From Pyrinomonadaceae bacterium (GTDB taxonomy: Bacteria; Acidobacteriota; Blastocatellia; Pyrinomonadales; Pyrinomonadaceae), in the NCBI GenBank assembly GCA_026129865.1, contig JAHCHG010000006.1:186001-250000 (forward strand): a stretch of DNA of 64,000 nucleotides. Direction: 5' to 3'. Shown piece after piece: positions 8,126 through 17,049 of the stretch. Position 1 is the first letter of the stretch. Each line of letters begins with the position of its first letter. Position numbers and translations under genes: made by a program. Below the pieces are notes generated by a model. The model ran no database searches and was not told the origin of the DNA. It was given only the letters and a program-made list of their open reading frames with translations.

Positions 8126-8328
8126 AACATCAATTATTCGATCATTCCCGGCGATGAATCGGCGGGCTATTGACTTTTGTCGCTGCGGGGCATTTTGAAA
8201 TGGCTCGGTTTTCAGTTGGAAAATTCATTGGATATAGCGTGCAATCCGTGTATTGCCGAACTAAATCTGTAATTTCTGCGTTGTAATTGCAGATACACAT
8301 ACAAATCGATTAAAAAAATATGGAAATT

Positions 8329-10044
8329 ATGAGAACAAGAAAAATACTCGGATTTTTGTTTATTTCGCTGATGGCGGCGTCTGCGGCGGTTGCGCAGGAC
8401 AAGGTTCAGAAGATCGATGAGCTTTTGAAGACTTATCACGATTACGGGCAGTTTAACGGTGCGGCGCTGGTGGCGGAGAACGGTAAGGTCATTCTGAAAA
8501 AAGGTTACGGCAAGGCGAATATGGAATGGGACATTCCCGTTCAGACGGACACGAAGTTTAGGATCGGGTCGGTGACGAAACAGTTTACGGCGGCTCTTAT
8601 TTTGCAGATGGTCGAAGAGGGCAAGATAAAGCTCGACGGCAAGCTGACCGATTATCTGCCGGATTATCGAAAGGATACGGGCGACCGGGTAACGATACAC
8701 CAGCTGCTGAATCACACGTCGGGAATTCCGAGTTATACGAACGCGAAGTTTTTTAGAGAAGACAGCCGCGATCCTTATTCACCGGCGGATTTCGTCAAGA
8801 AATTTTCAAGCGGCGATCTGGAATTTGAACCGGGGACGAAGTTTGCTTACAACAACTCGGCTTATTTTATACTCGGCGCGATCATTGAAAAGATCTCGGG
8901 AAAACCTTATGCGCAGGTGCTGAAAGAGAAAATTCTTGACCCGCTGGGAATGACGAATACGGGTTACGACGTTCACGGAACGATCATTAAACATCGCGCG
9001 GCAGGTTATCAAAAAACGTCGGACGGTTATGAGAATGCGCCTTATTTGGATATGTCGCTGCCATATGCGGCGGGTTCGATGTACTCGACCGTAGAAGATC
9101 TTTATAAATGGGATCAGGCGCTTTACGAAGACAAGATACTGTCGGCGGAGAGCAAGGCGAAAATGTTCACGCCGGGGCTCGAAGGTTACGGATATGGTCT
9201 GTTCATGGAAGACGAACAGCACGGAAAGGACGGATTGAAGCTGAAAGTCATCCAGCACGGCGGCGGCATTAACGGGTTTAATTCGCTTTTTACCCGCTAT
9301 CCGGAGAAAAAGAATCTCGTGGTTTTGCTCGACAATGTCGGGATGGGTCGCTTTCACGGAGCGATCACAAAGTCGATCAGCGCTATTTTGAACGGTCAGC
9401 CTTATGAAATGCCGAAACGTTCGATCGCCCAAACGCTGACACCGGTCGCAATGCAGAAAGGCGCGTCGGCTGCGATCGCGGAATATAAACGTCTGAAAAC
9501 GGAAAAGCCGAACGATTACGATTTTTCGGAAAGCGAGGTAAATTCGCTCGGGTACGCGCTGCTTGGAAAAGACAAGACGGCAGATGCGATAGAGATATTT
9601 AAGTTTAATGTCGAACTTTTCCCGGCGTCGTTCAACGTTTACGACAGTCTCGGCGAAGCTTATTTGAAAGCCGGCGATAAAAAGCTCGCGCTTGAAAATT
9701 ACAAAAAGAGCCTTGAGATAAAACCGGACAGCGCGACGGGAATTCAGGCGGTGCGCGAGATAGAAGGAAAGGAATTCAAGATCGATCCTAAAATATTGAC
9801 GGAATACGCAGGTCAATATGAACTCGCGCCGAATTTTATTCTTACGGTAACTATCGAAGGCGAAAAGATTATGACGCAGGCGACCGGTCAATCGAAGATC
9901 GAGATCGTTCCCGTAACCGAAACGCTTTTCAACGTTCCGCAGGTTCGGGCGAACATTACGTTTGTCAGAGACGAAAGCGGGAAGGTTACGAGTTTGATAC
10001 TCGATCAAGGCGGACGAAAAATGCCGGCGAAGAAGATCAATTGA
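8329..10044 (+). CDS. Exported beta-lactamase-family serine hydrolase with TPR tail
   Basis: About 571 residues from the ATG at 8329 (GGAAATT upstream; the ATG at 8320 is in frame and would add three residues). A signal peptide ends at SAAVAQ. The class C/penicillin-binding-like domain has S81-V-T-K84 as nucleophile motif, Y174-N-N176 and H310-G-G in place of K-T-G. Residues about 398-470 form TPR-like helices ('FPASFNVYDSLGEAYLKAGDKKLALENYKKSLEI'), and the C-terminal 80 residues form a beta domain seen in similar proteins. Such proteins are periplasmic esterases or D-aminopeptidases; a role in beta-lactam resistance should not be assumed. It stands alone, downstream of the repeat array and followed by a hairpin. 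Confidence 0.92.
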   Translation: MRTRKILGFLFISLMAASAAVAQDKVQKIDELLKTYHDYGQFNGAALVAENGKVILKKGYGKANMEWDIPVQTDTKFRIGSVTKQFTAALILQMVEEGKIKLDGKLTDYLPDYRKDTGDRVTIHQLLNHTSGIPSYTNAKFFREDSRDPYSPADFVKKFSSGDLEFEPGTKFAYNNSAYFILGAIIEKISGKPYAQVLKEKILDPLGMTNTGYDVHGTIIKHRAAGYQKTSDGYENAPYLDMSLPYAAGSMYSTVEDLYKWDQALYEDKILSAESKAKMFTPGLEGYGYGLFMEDEQHGKDGLKLKVIQHGGGINGFNSLFTRYPEKKNLVVLLDNVGMGRFHGAITKSISAILNGQPYEMPKRSIAQTLTPVAMQKGASAAIAEYKRLKTEKPNDYDFSESEVNSLGYALLGKDKTADAIEIFKFNVELFPASFNVYDSLGEAYLKAGDKKLALENYKKSLEIKPDSATGIQAVREIEGKEFKIDPKILTEYAGQYELAPNFILTVTIEGEKIMTQATGQSKIEIVPVTETLFNVPQVRANITFVRDESGKVTSLILDQGGRKMPAKKIN

Positions 10045-10071
10045 TCGAAATGTCTTTTATCGTTTTTGAAT

Positions 10072-10104
10072 TGCCCCGTGCGACCGCCTGGTTCTCGCGG
10101 GGCA
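10072..10104 (+). terminator. Possible terminator hairpin
   Basis: TGCCCCG (10072-10078) pairs with CGGGGCA (10098-10104) around a 19-base loop, followed by TTTATCG. It lies 28 bases after the serine hydrolase stop. The T-tract is short, so it is a weak candidate. Confidence 0.45.
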
Positions 10105-10185
10105 TTTATCGTTTGAACTATGGACAAATAGTTGTTGTCAATTAAAACCGCTATAGAATATGATTAGGACTCAATAAAAAGCCTG

Positions 10186-10566
10186 ATGAAAAAGCGTTTT
10201 GCGGCAATTATCTTATTAAATGTTCTCGCGGGATTACTATTTTCCTGCGGCGAAAGCGTTCGGCTGCTGCCGTTTCCGGGCGGTGAATTGCGCGGATATT
10301 CTGCGTCACAGCTGAAAGAAACCAGCAAGATTCCGTATCGGCACAATGTTCTTCGGTTCGAAAGCGTTCAGCCAAAACATAAGACAGAAGCCGGGCGCGT
10401 CGATCTCCGGAAATTTTATTCTTCCGGCACGATGCGTTTTCCGGATGCTGTTCGACGTTTTACCGTTCCGATTTTTTCGGCAGCCGGACACGATCGAAAA
10501 ATTCCTTTCCGTTCGCTGTTTTTGACGGGTTCAAAGGGCAGCCGACCCCCGCCGGAATTCTCCTGA
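10186..10566 (+). CDS. Putative small lipoprotein, unknown
   Basis: 126 residues. The N-terminus (MKKRFAAIILLNVLAGLLFSC) looks like a lipoprotein signal with a lipobox-like L-F-S-C. The remainder is basic, rich in Arg and Phe, and matches no family I know. No Shine-Dalgarno sequence precedes the ATG. The signal-like start argues for a real gene; the low-complexity basic tail argues for a chance frame or decayed gene. The 118 bases to the next gene contain no recognisable feature besides its ribosome site. Confidence 0.4.
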   Translation: MKKRFAAIILLNVLAGLLFSCGESVRLLPFPGGELRGYSASQLKETSKIPYRHNVLRFESVQPKHKTEAGRVDLRKFYSSGTMRFPDAVRRFTVPIFSAAGHDRKIPFRSLFLTGSKGSRPPPEFS

Positions 10567-10684
10567 AAATATTTGATCACCAAATTGAATATTGGTCGAG
10601 GATTTAGGCAGTTAGAAAAAGATCCTTGACGCGTTTAAGGTGCATCCGCTTTTAACAATGCGCTAAAACAATAGGAGAACAAAA

Positions 10685-12724
10685 TTGCACACACCCGTTT
10701 TATTTGCCGATCTTTTAATAATTTTTCTGGTTTCTGTGCCGGTCGCTTTTTTGTGTATTCGTGCAAAATTGCCGCTGCTGGTCGGGTTTATGATCACGGG
10801 CATTATGATCGGACCGTACGGATTAGGATTGATCGAAGAACTGGAAGCGATCGAGATCCTGGCTGAGATCGGCGTTGTTTTGCTGCTGTTCACCATCGGA
10901 TTGGAATTTTCTTTGAGGCGACTTCGCGAAATGCGGAGACTTGTTTTGATAGGCGGCGGTCTGCAGGTCGGTTTGACGATCGCTGCGACTGCCGTTGTCG
11001 TCAGTCTATTCGGGCGAAGTTTGAACCAGGCGATATTTTTCGGCTTTTTGATCGCGCTTTCGAGTACGGCGATCGTATTGAAAACCTACGCCGACCGAAA
11101 CGAGATCGGCGCACCGCACGGTCGCGCCGGCGTCGGAATCTTGCTTTTTCAAGATATTTCAATCGTTTTGATGATGCTGCTGGTTCCGATACTCGGCGGA
11201 AAGAACGCGACGTCTCCTTCCGAAGTTCTGCTATCTCTGGGAACATCGCTCGCGGCGCTCGTTGTGATAATTATCGGCGCGTGGTTTTTCGTTCCGGTTC
11301 TGCTGAAACATGTAACCAGTCTTCGAAGTCCGGAAGTTTTCCTCCTGACGGTTGTTCTTTTAAGTTTAGGAACGGCGTGGGTTACATCGCAGTTTGGCTT
11401 GTCGCTTGCGCTCGGTGCATTCATTGCCGGAATGGTGCTTGCAGATTCCGATTACAGTCATCAAATCACCGCCGAGATCTTGCCGTTTCGCGATGTATTT
11501 AACAGTATCTTTTTCGTTTCGATCGGTCTGCTTCTGTCGCTCGGCGCGCTGATCGCAAATTTTCCGACCGTGCTGCTTTGGGTCGGGTTAATGTTCATCG
11601 GCAAATTGATCATCGTTTGGGCAGTCGTCAGAATTCTCGGATATCCGCAGCGCGTTGCCGCGATGACGGCACTCGGGCTCGCGCAGATCGGTGAATTTTC
11701 CTTCGTACTGGCAAAGGTCGGACGAGGCGAAGGAATGCTGCCCGATTCCGATTATCAGAGTTTTCTTGCCGCGTCGATCATTTCAATGATCGCGACACCA
11801 TTCCTTATCTCGGCGGCGCCGAAATTTGGCTATTTCGTTCAATCGGTTTTAAGCGACGGAGACGATTCGGACGCCGAAACGTCGCGTGAAGAAGATATCC
11901 ACGTTACATCGAGCGGCGGATTGAACAATCATGTCATCATCTGCGGCTACGGATTGAACGGAAAAAACCTTTCACGGGTTTTGCGCGCAGTTCTGGTGCC
12001 GTACACGATCCTCGAACTAAACGCCGAGGTCGTCAGGCGAATTAAAGATAAAGGCGAAAAGATCAATTTCGGCGATGCAACGCGGCGTGAAGTTTTGAAA
12101 CACGCCGGGATCGAACAGGCATCGGCGATCGTTGTCGCCATTTCCGATCCGCAGGCGGCGCGACGCGTCGTGATGAATGCGCGCCAGCTGAACACGGACA
12201 TTTTTATAATTGTTCGAACGCGCTACATTACCGAAATTACAGAACTTCTTGAACTTGGCGCGGATGATGTAATTCCCGAAGAATTTGAAACGAGCATCGA
12301 GATCTTTTCGAGAGTTCTGGAGCGCTACGGCGTGGCGCGCAAGGTCATCGAAGATCAAACCGAAAAGATCCGCGGGCAGGCGTATATGATGCTCCGTTCT
12401 CAGGGACAATCGCCCGGCATTAAAATGTCCAATCTAAATTCGGCGCTTCATGCGGCAACCACCGAAACGTTTCGCTTAAAAGGAAATTTTGCGGCGATCG
12501 GCAAGAGCCTTGCCGAGCTCGATCTGCGCGGAAAGACCGAGGTTACGATCATCGCGGTTCTTCGGGACGGCAAAACGGAAATAAATCCGGGCGCGGATTA
12601 CCGCTTTCGGGAAGACGATCTGATAATTTTACTGGGCGAATCCGAAAAGATGAAAATGGCTGAAAAGCTGCTTTCCGGCGGAAAAAAACAAGGAGAATCC
12701 GATTCTAGTGTTGCAAAATACTAG
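10685..12724 (+). CDS. CPA2-family monovalent cation:proton antiporter with TrkA-N and TrkA-C domains
   Basis: 679 residues starting at a TTG with AGGAGAAC at good spacing (10673-10680). About 12 transmembrane helices fill residues 1-390, with the Na+/H+ exchanger-family pattern 'LLFTIGLEFSLRRLREMRR' and 'FLIALSSTAIVLK'. A Rossmann TrkA-N/RCK domain begins near 416 ('HVIICGYGLNGKNL', with a later acidic E at the strand end), and a TrkA-C domain occupies about 585-665. This is the KefB/KefC/YbaL architecture: inner-membrane K+ or Na+/H+ exchange gated by nucleotide binding to the RCK domain. No KefF/KefG partner is nearby, so glutathione gating is not implied. It converges with the esterase gene. 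Confidence 0.93.
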   Translation: MHTPVLFADLLIIFLVSVPVAFLCIRAKLPLLVGFMITGIMIGPYGLGLIEELEAIEILAEIGVVLLLFTIGLEFSLRRLREMRRLVLIGGGLQVGLTIAATAVVVSLFGRSLNQAIFFGFLIALSSTAIVLKTYADRNEIGAPHGRAGVGILLFQDISIVLMMLLVPILGGKNATSPSEVLLSLGTSLAALVVIIIGAWFFVPVLLKHVTSLRSPEVFLLTVVLLSLGTAWVTSQFGLSLALGAFIAGMVLADSDYSHQITAEILPFRDVFNSIFFVSIGLLLSLGALIANFPTVLLWVGLMFIGKLIIVWAVVRILGYPQRVAAMTALGLAQIGEFSFVLAKVGRGEGMLPDSDYQSFLAASIISMIATPFLISAAPKFGYFVQSVLSDGDDSDAETSREEDIHVTSSGGLNNHVIICGYGLNGKNLSRVLRAVLVPYTILELNAEVVRRIKDKGEKINFGDATRREVLKHAGIEQASAIVVAISDPQAARRVVMNARQLNTDIFIIVRTRYITEITELLELGADDVIPEEFETSIEIFSRVLERYGVARKVIEDQTEKIRGQAYMMLRSQGQSPGIKMSNLNSALHAATTETFRLKGNFAAIGKSLAELDLRGKTEVTIIAVLRDGKTEINPGADYRFREDDLIILLGESEKMKMAEKLLSGGKKQGESDSSVAKY

Positions 12725-12849
12725 AATAAAATTTCTCCAAAGAGTGTAGTAGATTTTCGTGTTTCTGAAAAAAAACACTCCGACGATGTGGCAAAACTGA
12801 GTATATGCTATTCGCCCGCGAAAAGCCAAACTTTTTTATTTACAAGCTT

Positions 12850-13515
12850 TTATGAACCTTTGCCGGATTCGGTCAACTTTTGCGTTAGCCATTCGCGGAC
12901 ATCGGACAAACTTTCCGGCGAGATCTCGTGCGCCATCGGATATTCTCGATATTTTAAGTCCACTGGAAGATTTTCGAGCAGTTCCTTCGTTGCGCGACCG
13001 TTTTCTATCGGAAGAAGCGGATCGTTAATTCCGTGCGTTACAAAGATCGGAAAATCTTTCAGCGCGTCCGGATCTTTATTTTCAGGCAGCATTTCGGGCA
13101 TTGCGCGACCGCTCATTGCGACGACGCCGGCGAATTTTTGAGGTTCGGAAAAAAGAGCGCTCATGCTCATCATTGCGCCCTGGCTGAATCCGCAGAGGAA
13201 AACACGGTTTTTATCGAGGTCATGTTCTTCCACGATCTCGTCAATAAACTGCAGGATCTTCAACCGGCTTTGTTCAAATTGTTTGATGTTGACGCCGATG
13301 TCGTCGGGACCGATGATCAATTCGAACCAGCCGAAACCGCCATAAGGCAAATTATACGGCGCGCGTGCGCTGGCGATAAAAAATCTATCATCGAGATACG
13401 GAACGAGCCCGAAAAGATCGTTCTCATCGGCACCGAGACCGTGAAGAAGCAGTAAGAGCGGCGATTTTTCATCGTTTTTTGAGTTTGAAAGTTTATAGCG
13501 GTATTCAAGTGTCAT
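12850..13515 (-). CDS. Phospholipase/carboxylesterase-family alpha/beta hydrolase
   Basis: 221 residues, the usual length for the PF02230 family. The catalytic triad is visible: S111 in G-F-S-Q-G, D165 in H-G-I-N-D-P-L-L-P and H196 in Y-P-M-A-H-E. An H-G-L-G segment (25-28) would form the oxyanion hole. There is no signal peptide, so it is cytoplasmic. The family hydrolyses carboxylesters, lysophospholipids or thioesters; substrate cannot be read from sequence. It lies 58 bases upstream of nothing obvious and downstream of uvrC on the same strand, so the two may share a transcript. Confidence 0.92.
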   Translation of the reverse strand: MTLEYRYKLSNSKNDEKSPLLLLLHGLGADENDLFGLVPYLDDRFFIASARAPYNLPYGGFGWFELIIGPDDIGVNIKQFEQSRLKILQFIDEIVEEHDLDKNRVFLCGFSQGAMMSMSALFSEPQKFAGVVAMSGRAMPEMLPENKDPDALKDFPIFVTHGINDPLLPIENGRATKELLENLPVDLKYREYPMAHEISPESLSDVREWLTQKLTESGKGS

Positions 13516-13572
13516 AATCTATTTTCGAGTACCAATTCGCTGATCAAAACGCCGCGAATTAAGTGCGATTGT

Positions 13573-15453
13573 TTAATTTCGTTTATTGTTGGGCGCGGAT
13601 GAATCGGAATTTTTTCCGGCAGCGCCAGCCAATTTTCTTTGTCTATCGAAATGTTCGACAATATCTATAGCAGCTTTTTTTCCGACGAACGGGGAAAGTT
13701 CGTCTACCGTCGCCTGCGCGATCCTTTCTATCGATCCTAAATTTCTTAATAACTTCATTTTTCGCTTTTCGCCGACTCCCGGAATGGCGGTCAGTTCGCT
13801 TGTAAAGTCGCGCATTTCGCGTCGTTTGCGGTGATATGAAACGGCGACGCGGTGCGTTTCGTCGCGGATCTGCTGAACAAGACGAAAGACAGGACTTTTC
13901 GGATCGAACTCGACCGGATGCGATTCGTTACCGAATTTCAAAAGATGCGAGATCTCGTTATGTCTTCGCGGCGGTTTAACGAGCCCGACGATCGGGATCA
14001 TCTCCAGATCGAGTTTCTGCATTGCCGCGGCGGCGGCAGAGATCTGACCTTTTCCGCCGTCAATGAAAACCAGGTCGGGAAGCGGTTTTTCTTCCTCAAG
14101 CTGCCGCCGGTAACGTCGGAAAACCGCTTCGTGCATCGATGCGAAATCGTCCGCGCCTTCGACGGTTTTGATCTTATAACGGCGATATTCGGCGCGATTC
14201 GGTTTGCCGTTTTCGAAATGGACGATTCCCGCGACGTTTTCCGCACCTTGAATATTCGAAATGTCGAAACTTTCGATGCGTTCCGGAAAATAGGGAAGTT
14301 CAAGAATTTCCTGCAATTCGCCGAGCATCTTTTTCGTGTCGGATTTCAGTACGCGGAAACGCTGTTCGAAGGCGATCTTGGCGTTTGTTTCGACAAGCGC
14401 GATCATTTCGGCTTTCTGTCCGCGTTTCGGTTCATGAATTAAGACGCGGCGACCGCGGCGTTCGGTCAAAATTTGTTCAAGCGTTTTCCGGTCGTCGAAA
14501 TCGTGCGGGACGTGAATTTCGAGCGGAACATAATCGGTCGAATAATACTGCGCGAGAACTTCGCCTAAAAATTCGGACTGATCGAAGACTTCTTCGGATA
14601 GATCTTCCCAGAAAAATTCGCGCCGCCCGACGATCTTGCCTTCGCGCATTGTAAAAAGCTGCAGCGCGAGCCGCGCGCCTTCGCGGTAATATCCGAACAT
14701 ATCGACATCGCGGTCGGGCGAAGTCGCCATTTTCTGCCGTTCGTCGAGCGCGAGAACAGTCTTGCGAAGATCGCGATATTTTGCAGCGAGTTCGTAGTTG
14801 TGGTTTTCGGCAAAATGCCACATTCGCTTTTCAAGATCGCCGGCGAGCTGATCGTTCTTTCCGTCGAGAAGAAGTTTTACGTCTTCGACCGCTTCGCGAT
14901 ATTCCTCCGGTTTGCAGAGTTCGCGAACGCATGGCGCGAGACATCTTTTCAAATGATATTCAAGACACGGTCGCGGAAGTTTTCCGTCGATCTCAATGCT
15001 GCAGGTGCGAAGCTGAAACGTCCGGTTGACCAGATCGATCGTCCGCCGGGCAAGCGCAGCGGGCAGGAACGGACCGTGATATTTAGCGCCGTCGCGCAGT
15101 ATTTTCCGTGTTATGACGATCTTCGGATATTCTTCGTTCGTGATCTTGATATGCGGATATTGCTTGTCGTCTTTTAAAAAAACGTTGTAACGCGGCTTGT
15201 GCTTTTTTATCAGGTTCGATTCGAGCACGAGCGCTTCGGCTTCGGTGTCGACGACGATAAATTCGAAATCGTCGATCTGCGAAACGAGCCTCCGCGTTTT
15301 GCCGTCCATGTTGCGCGACGATTGAAAATAATGGCGCACGCGGTTGCGAAGATTTTTCGCCTTTCCGATGTAAATTATCTTGCCGGCTTTGTTCTTATGA
15401 ATGTAAACACCGCAGCCGACAGGTAAATTTTTGAGCTTTTCCGCAAGCGACAT
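13573..15453 (-). CDS. uvrC: UvrABC excinuclease subunit C
   Basis: 626 residues, full length. The N-terminal GIY-YIG nuclease (G15-V-Y17, Y28-I-G30, R36) makes the 3' incision. A UVR motif that contacts UvrB lies near 200-235. The central Cys cluster 'C-L-E-Y-H-L-K-R-C-L-A-P-C' is present. The RNase H-like 5' nuclease has 'FDISNIQGAENVAG' and 'LVFIDGGKGQ', and the C-terminal helix-hairpin-helix pair includes 'IPGVGEKRKMKLL'. UvrC acts in cytoplasmic nucleotide excision repair with UvrA and UvrB, which are not in this window. The ATG at 15453 lacks a clear ribosome site but fits the family N-terminus. Confidence 0.97.
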   Translation of the reverse strand: MSLAEKLKNLPVGCGVYIHKNKAGKIIYIGKAKNLRNRVRHYFQSSRNMDGKTRRLVSQIDDFEFIVVDTEAEALVLESNLIKKHKPRYNVFLKDDKQYPHIKITNEEYPKIVITRKILRDGAKYHGPFLPAALARRTIDLVNRTFQLRTCSIEIDGKLPRPCLEYHLKRCLAPCVRELCKPEEYREAVEDVKLLLDGKNDQLAGDLEKRMWHFAENHNYELAAKYRDLRKTVLALDERQKMATSPDRDVDMFGYYREGARLALQLFTMREGKIVGRREFFWEDLSEEVFDQSEFLGEVLAQYYSTDYVPLEIHVPHDFDDRKTLEQILTERRGRRVLIHEPKRGQKAEMIALVETNAKIAFEQRFRVLKSDTKKMLGELQEILELPYFPERIESFDISNIQGAENVAGIVHFENGKPNRAEYRRYKIKTVEGADDFASMHEAVFRRYRRQLEEEKPLPDLVFIDGGKGQISAAAAAMQKLDLEMIPIVGLVKPPRRHNEISHLLKFGNESHPVEFDPKSPVFRLVQQIRDETHRVAVSYHRKRREMRDFTSELTAIPGVGEKRKMKLLRNLGSIERIAQATVDELSPFVGKKAAIDIVEHFDRQRKLAGAAGKNSDSSAPNNKRN

Positions 15454-15537
15454 AAAACAAGTTTATCGTTTTGAAGAAAAACCTGAAAGAAGCCGGCAAT
15501 CAATACCTCGATTAAAGCACCCGTCAGAGTATCGCCT

Positions 15538-17049
15538 TCAGGCGATAAACTCGTTCTCGCGTTCCGCAACCGCATTCTCTTTTCCCGAACGCGGTTCAAG
15601 CCCCGGCGGAATTGCCGGTCGCGAAGGCGCCGGCGCCGACCACGAAGCGTTTCGCGTCATCGTGCCCCAGCTCGCATCTGTTTTTAAGACCCATTTAACA
15701 ATTCCTTCCAGACGCCAGAAAGACATCATTTGCCGGTAACCGAAATTCTCGATAAACGCACCGAAAATAAGCTTGATCAGGTCTTTACGCCGGCGATATG
15801 TTCGAAAAGTAATTTCTTCGAGAAAAATTGATGAGACGGAAAGCAGAAATCCCGTGCCGAATGAAAGCAGCATAAATGCGAGCGCGCCTTCGCCGCTGAT
15901 CAGACCGAGAAAATAGCAGATCAGGAAGAATAAATGCCCGGCGACCTCGATCACCGGACTGATTCCTTCAAGGAAAAGCAAAAACGGGAACGACGTCCAG
16001 CCGACCGGTCCGCCTTTTGGATGAAACATCAGACGCCGATTTTCCCAGAGACAATCGAAAAGCCCGCGCTGCCACCGGACACGCTGTTTTTTCAAAACGC
16101 TCAGCGTTTCCGGCGCTTCGGTCCAGCAAACGGGATCGACGACGAAATCTAACCGATAAGGTTTTTGATTGAGCCTGTAATGGCGGTGAAGGCGCAGGAC
16201 CAGATCCATGTCTTCACCGAGCGATTTATGGCTGTATCCGCCGACCTCGATGACGGCTTCTTTTTTGAATAGCCCGAACGCGCCCGAGATAAGCGGCAGC
16301 GCGTTGAAGTAATTCCAGCCGACACGTCCGCTTAAAAAGGCGCGCGTATATTCCAAAACCTGAAACATCGCAAGCCAGTTTTTCGGCAGCCCCACGCGTG
16401 TAAGCTGACCGTCTTCGACCTCACAGCCGTTCAAAATTCTCACGTTTCCGCCGACGCCGACCGTGTCCGGGTTGAGCAAAAACGGCTGAACCATCAATTT
16501 CAAACAGTTCCTTTCAAGGATCGTATCGGCATCAAGCGGCATAAATAGACCGAACTTCGCCCCGTTGATTCCGGCGTTAGAAGCATCGGCTTTGCAGCCG
16601 CCGTTCTCCTTGTCGATAACGCGAAGATTTGGATGAATTCGCGATTGATAGATTTGTTTTACCGGCTTATGCTCGATCCTCTGGCGAAACGCAACGGGCA
16701 AGACCGCAAGGTCAAACTCCTCGGTCAGAATCTCCATCGAACGATCTTTTGAGCCGTCGTTGACGATAATGATCTCATATTCCGGATATTCGAGCTGGAG
16801 CAGCGCGTGAATCGTCGGAACTATAACGGCTTCTTCGTTGTAAGCTGTAACAACCAGTGAAATTGGGGGTTCGAATCCGGTTTCGATCAGCGGAAAATCG
16901 TGAATCGATTGCCGTTCGATAAAACGCGGCAAAACCCCGAGCGAAATTATCGTTAAAACAAGATAAATTCCGTTCAAGGCAATGAAATAAACCAGGAAGA
17001 ACCACTGAACTACCTGGACAAAATTAAAGACGATGGTCTCGTATAACAT
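15538..17049 (-). CDS. Processive family 2 glycosyltransferase (inner membrane)
   Basis: 503 residues. Two helices at the N-terminus (about 8-40), then a GT2 domain with D98 (N-D-G-S), D173-A-D175, E279-D280 and Q322-R-V-R-W326: the D, D, D, Q-x-x-R-W signature of processive synthases such as those for cellulose or poly-GlcNAc. Several helices follow at about 345-440. The last 40 residues are Pro/Ser/Glu rich. Its start overlaps the HEAT gene by 40 bases, so translation is probably coupled. With a YaiO-like barrel and a response regulator in the same unit it most likely makes an exopolysaccharide. In E. coli the YaiP glycosyltransferase is likewise next to YaiO. No PilZ domain is present. Confidence 0.9.
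   Translation of the reverse strand: MLYETIVFNFVQVVQWFFLVYFIALNGIYLVLTIISLGVLPRFIERQSIHDFPLIETGFEPPISLVVTAYNEEAVIVPTIHALLQLEYPEYEIIIVNDGSKDRSMEILTEEFDLAVLPVAFRQRIEHKPVKQIYQSRIHPNLRVIDKENGGCKADASNAGINGAKFGLFMPLDADTILERNCLKLMVQPFLLNPDTVGVGGNVRILNGCEVEDGQLTRVGLPKNWLAMFQVLEYTRAFLSGRVGWNYFNALPLISGAFGLFKKEAVIEVGGYSHKSLGEDMDLVLRLHRHYRLNQKPYRLDFVVDPVCWTEAPETLSVLKKQRVRWQRGLFDCLWENRRLMFHPKGGPVGWTSFPFLLFLEGISPVIEVAGHLFFLICYFLGLISGEGALAFMLLSFGTGFLLSVSSIFLEEITFRTYRRRKDLIKLIFGAFIENFGYRQMMSFWRLEGIVKWVLKTDASWGTMTRNASWSAPAPSRPAIPPGLEPRSGKENAVAERENEFIA

Noticed and set aside
8806-10008. Long minus-strand open frame (400 codons) opposite the serine hydrolase
   Set aside because: Very rich in Arg and Phe, no ribosome site; the plus-strand protein has catalytic motifs, so this is an antisense shadow.
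8329-10044. Beta-lactam resistance enzyme
   Set aside because: The motifs only show the penicillin-binding/beta-lactamase fold; H-G-G in place of K-T-G and the TPR tail fit an esterase or peptidase better.
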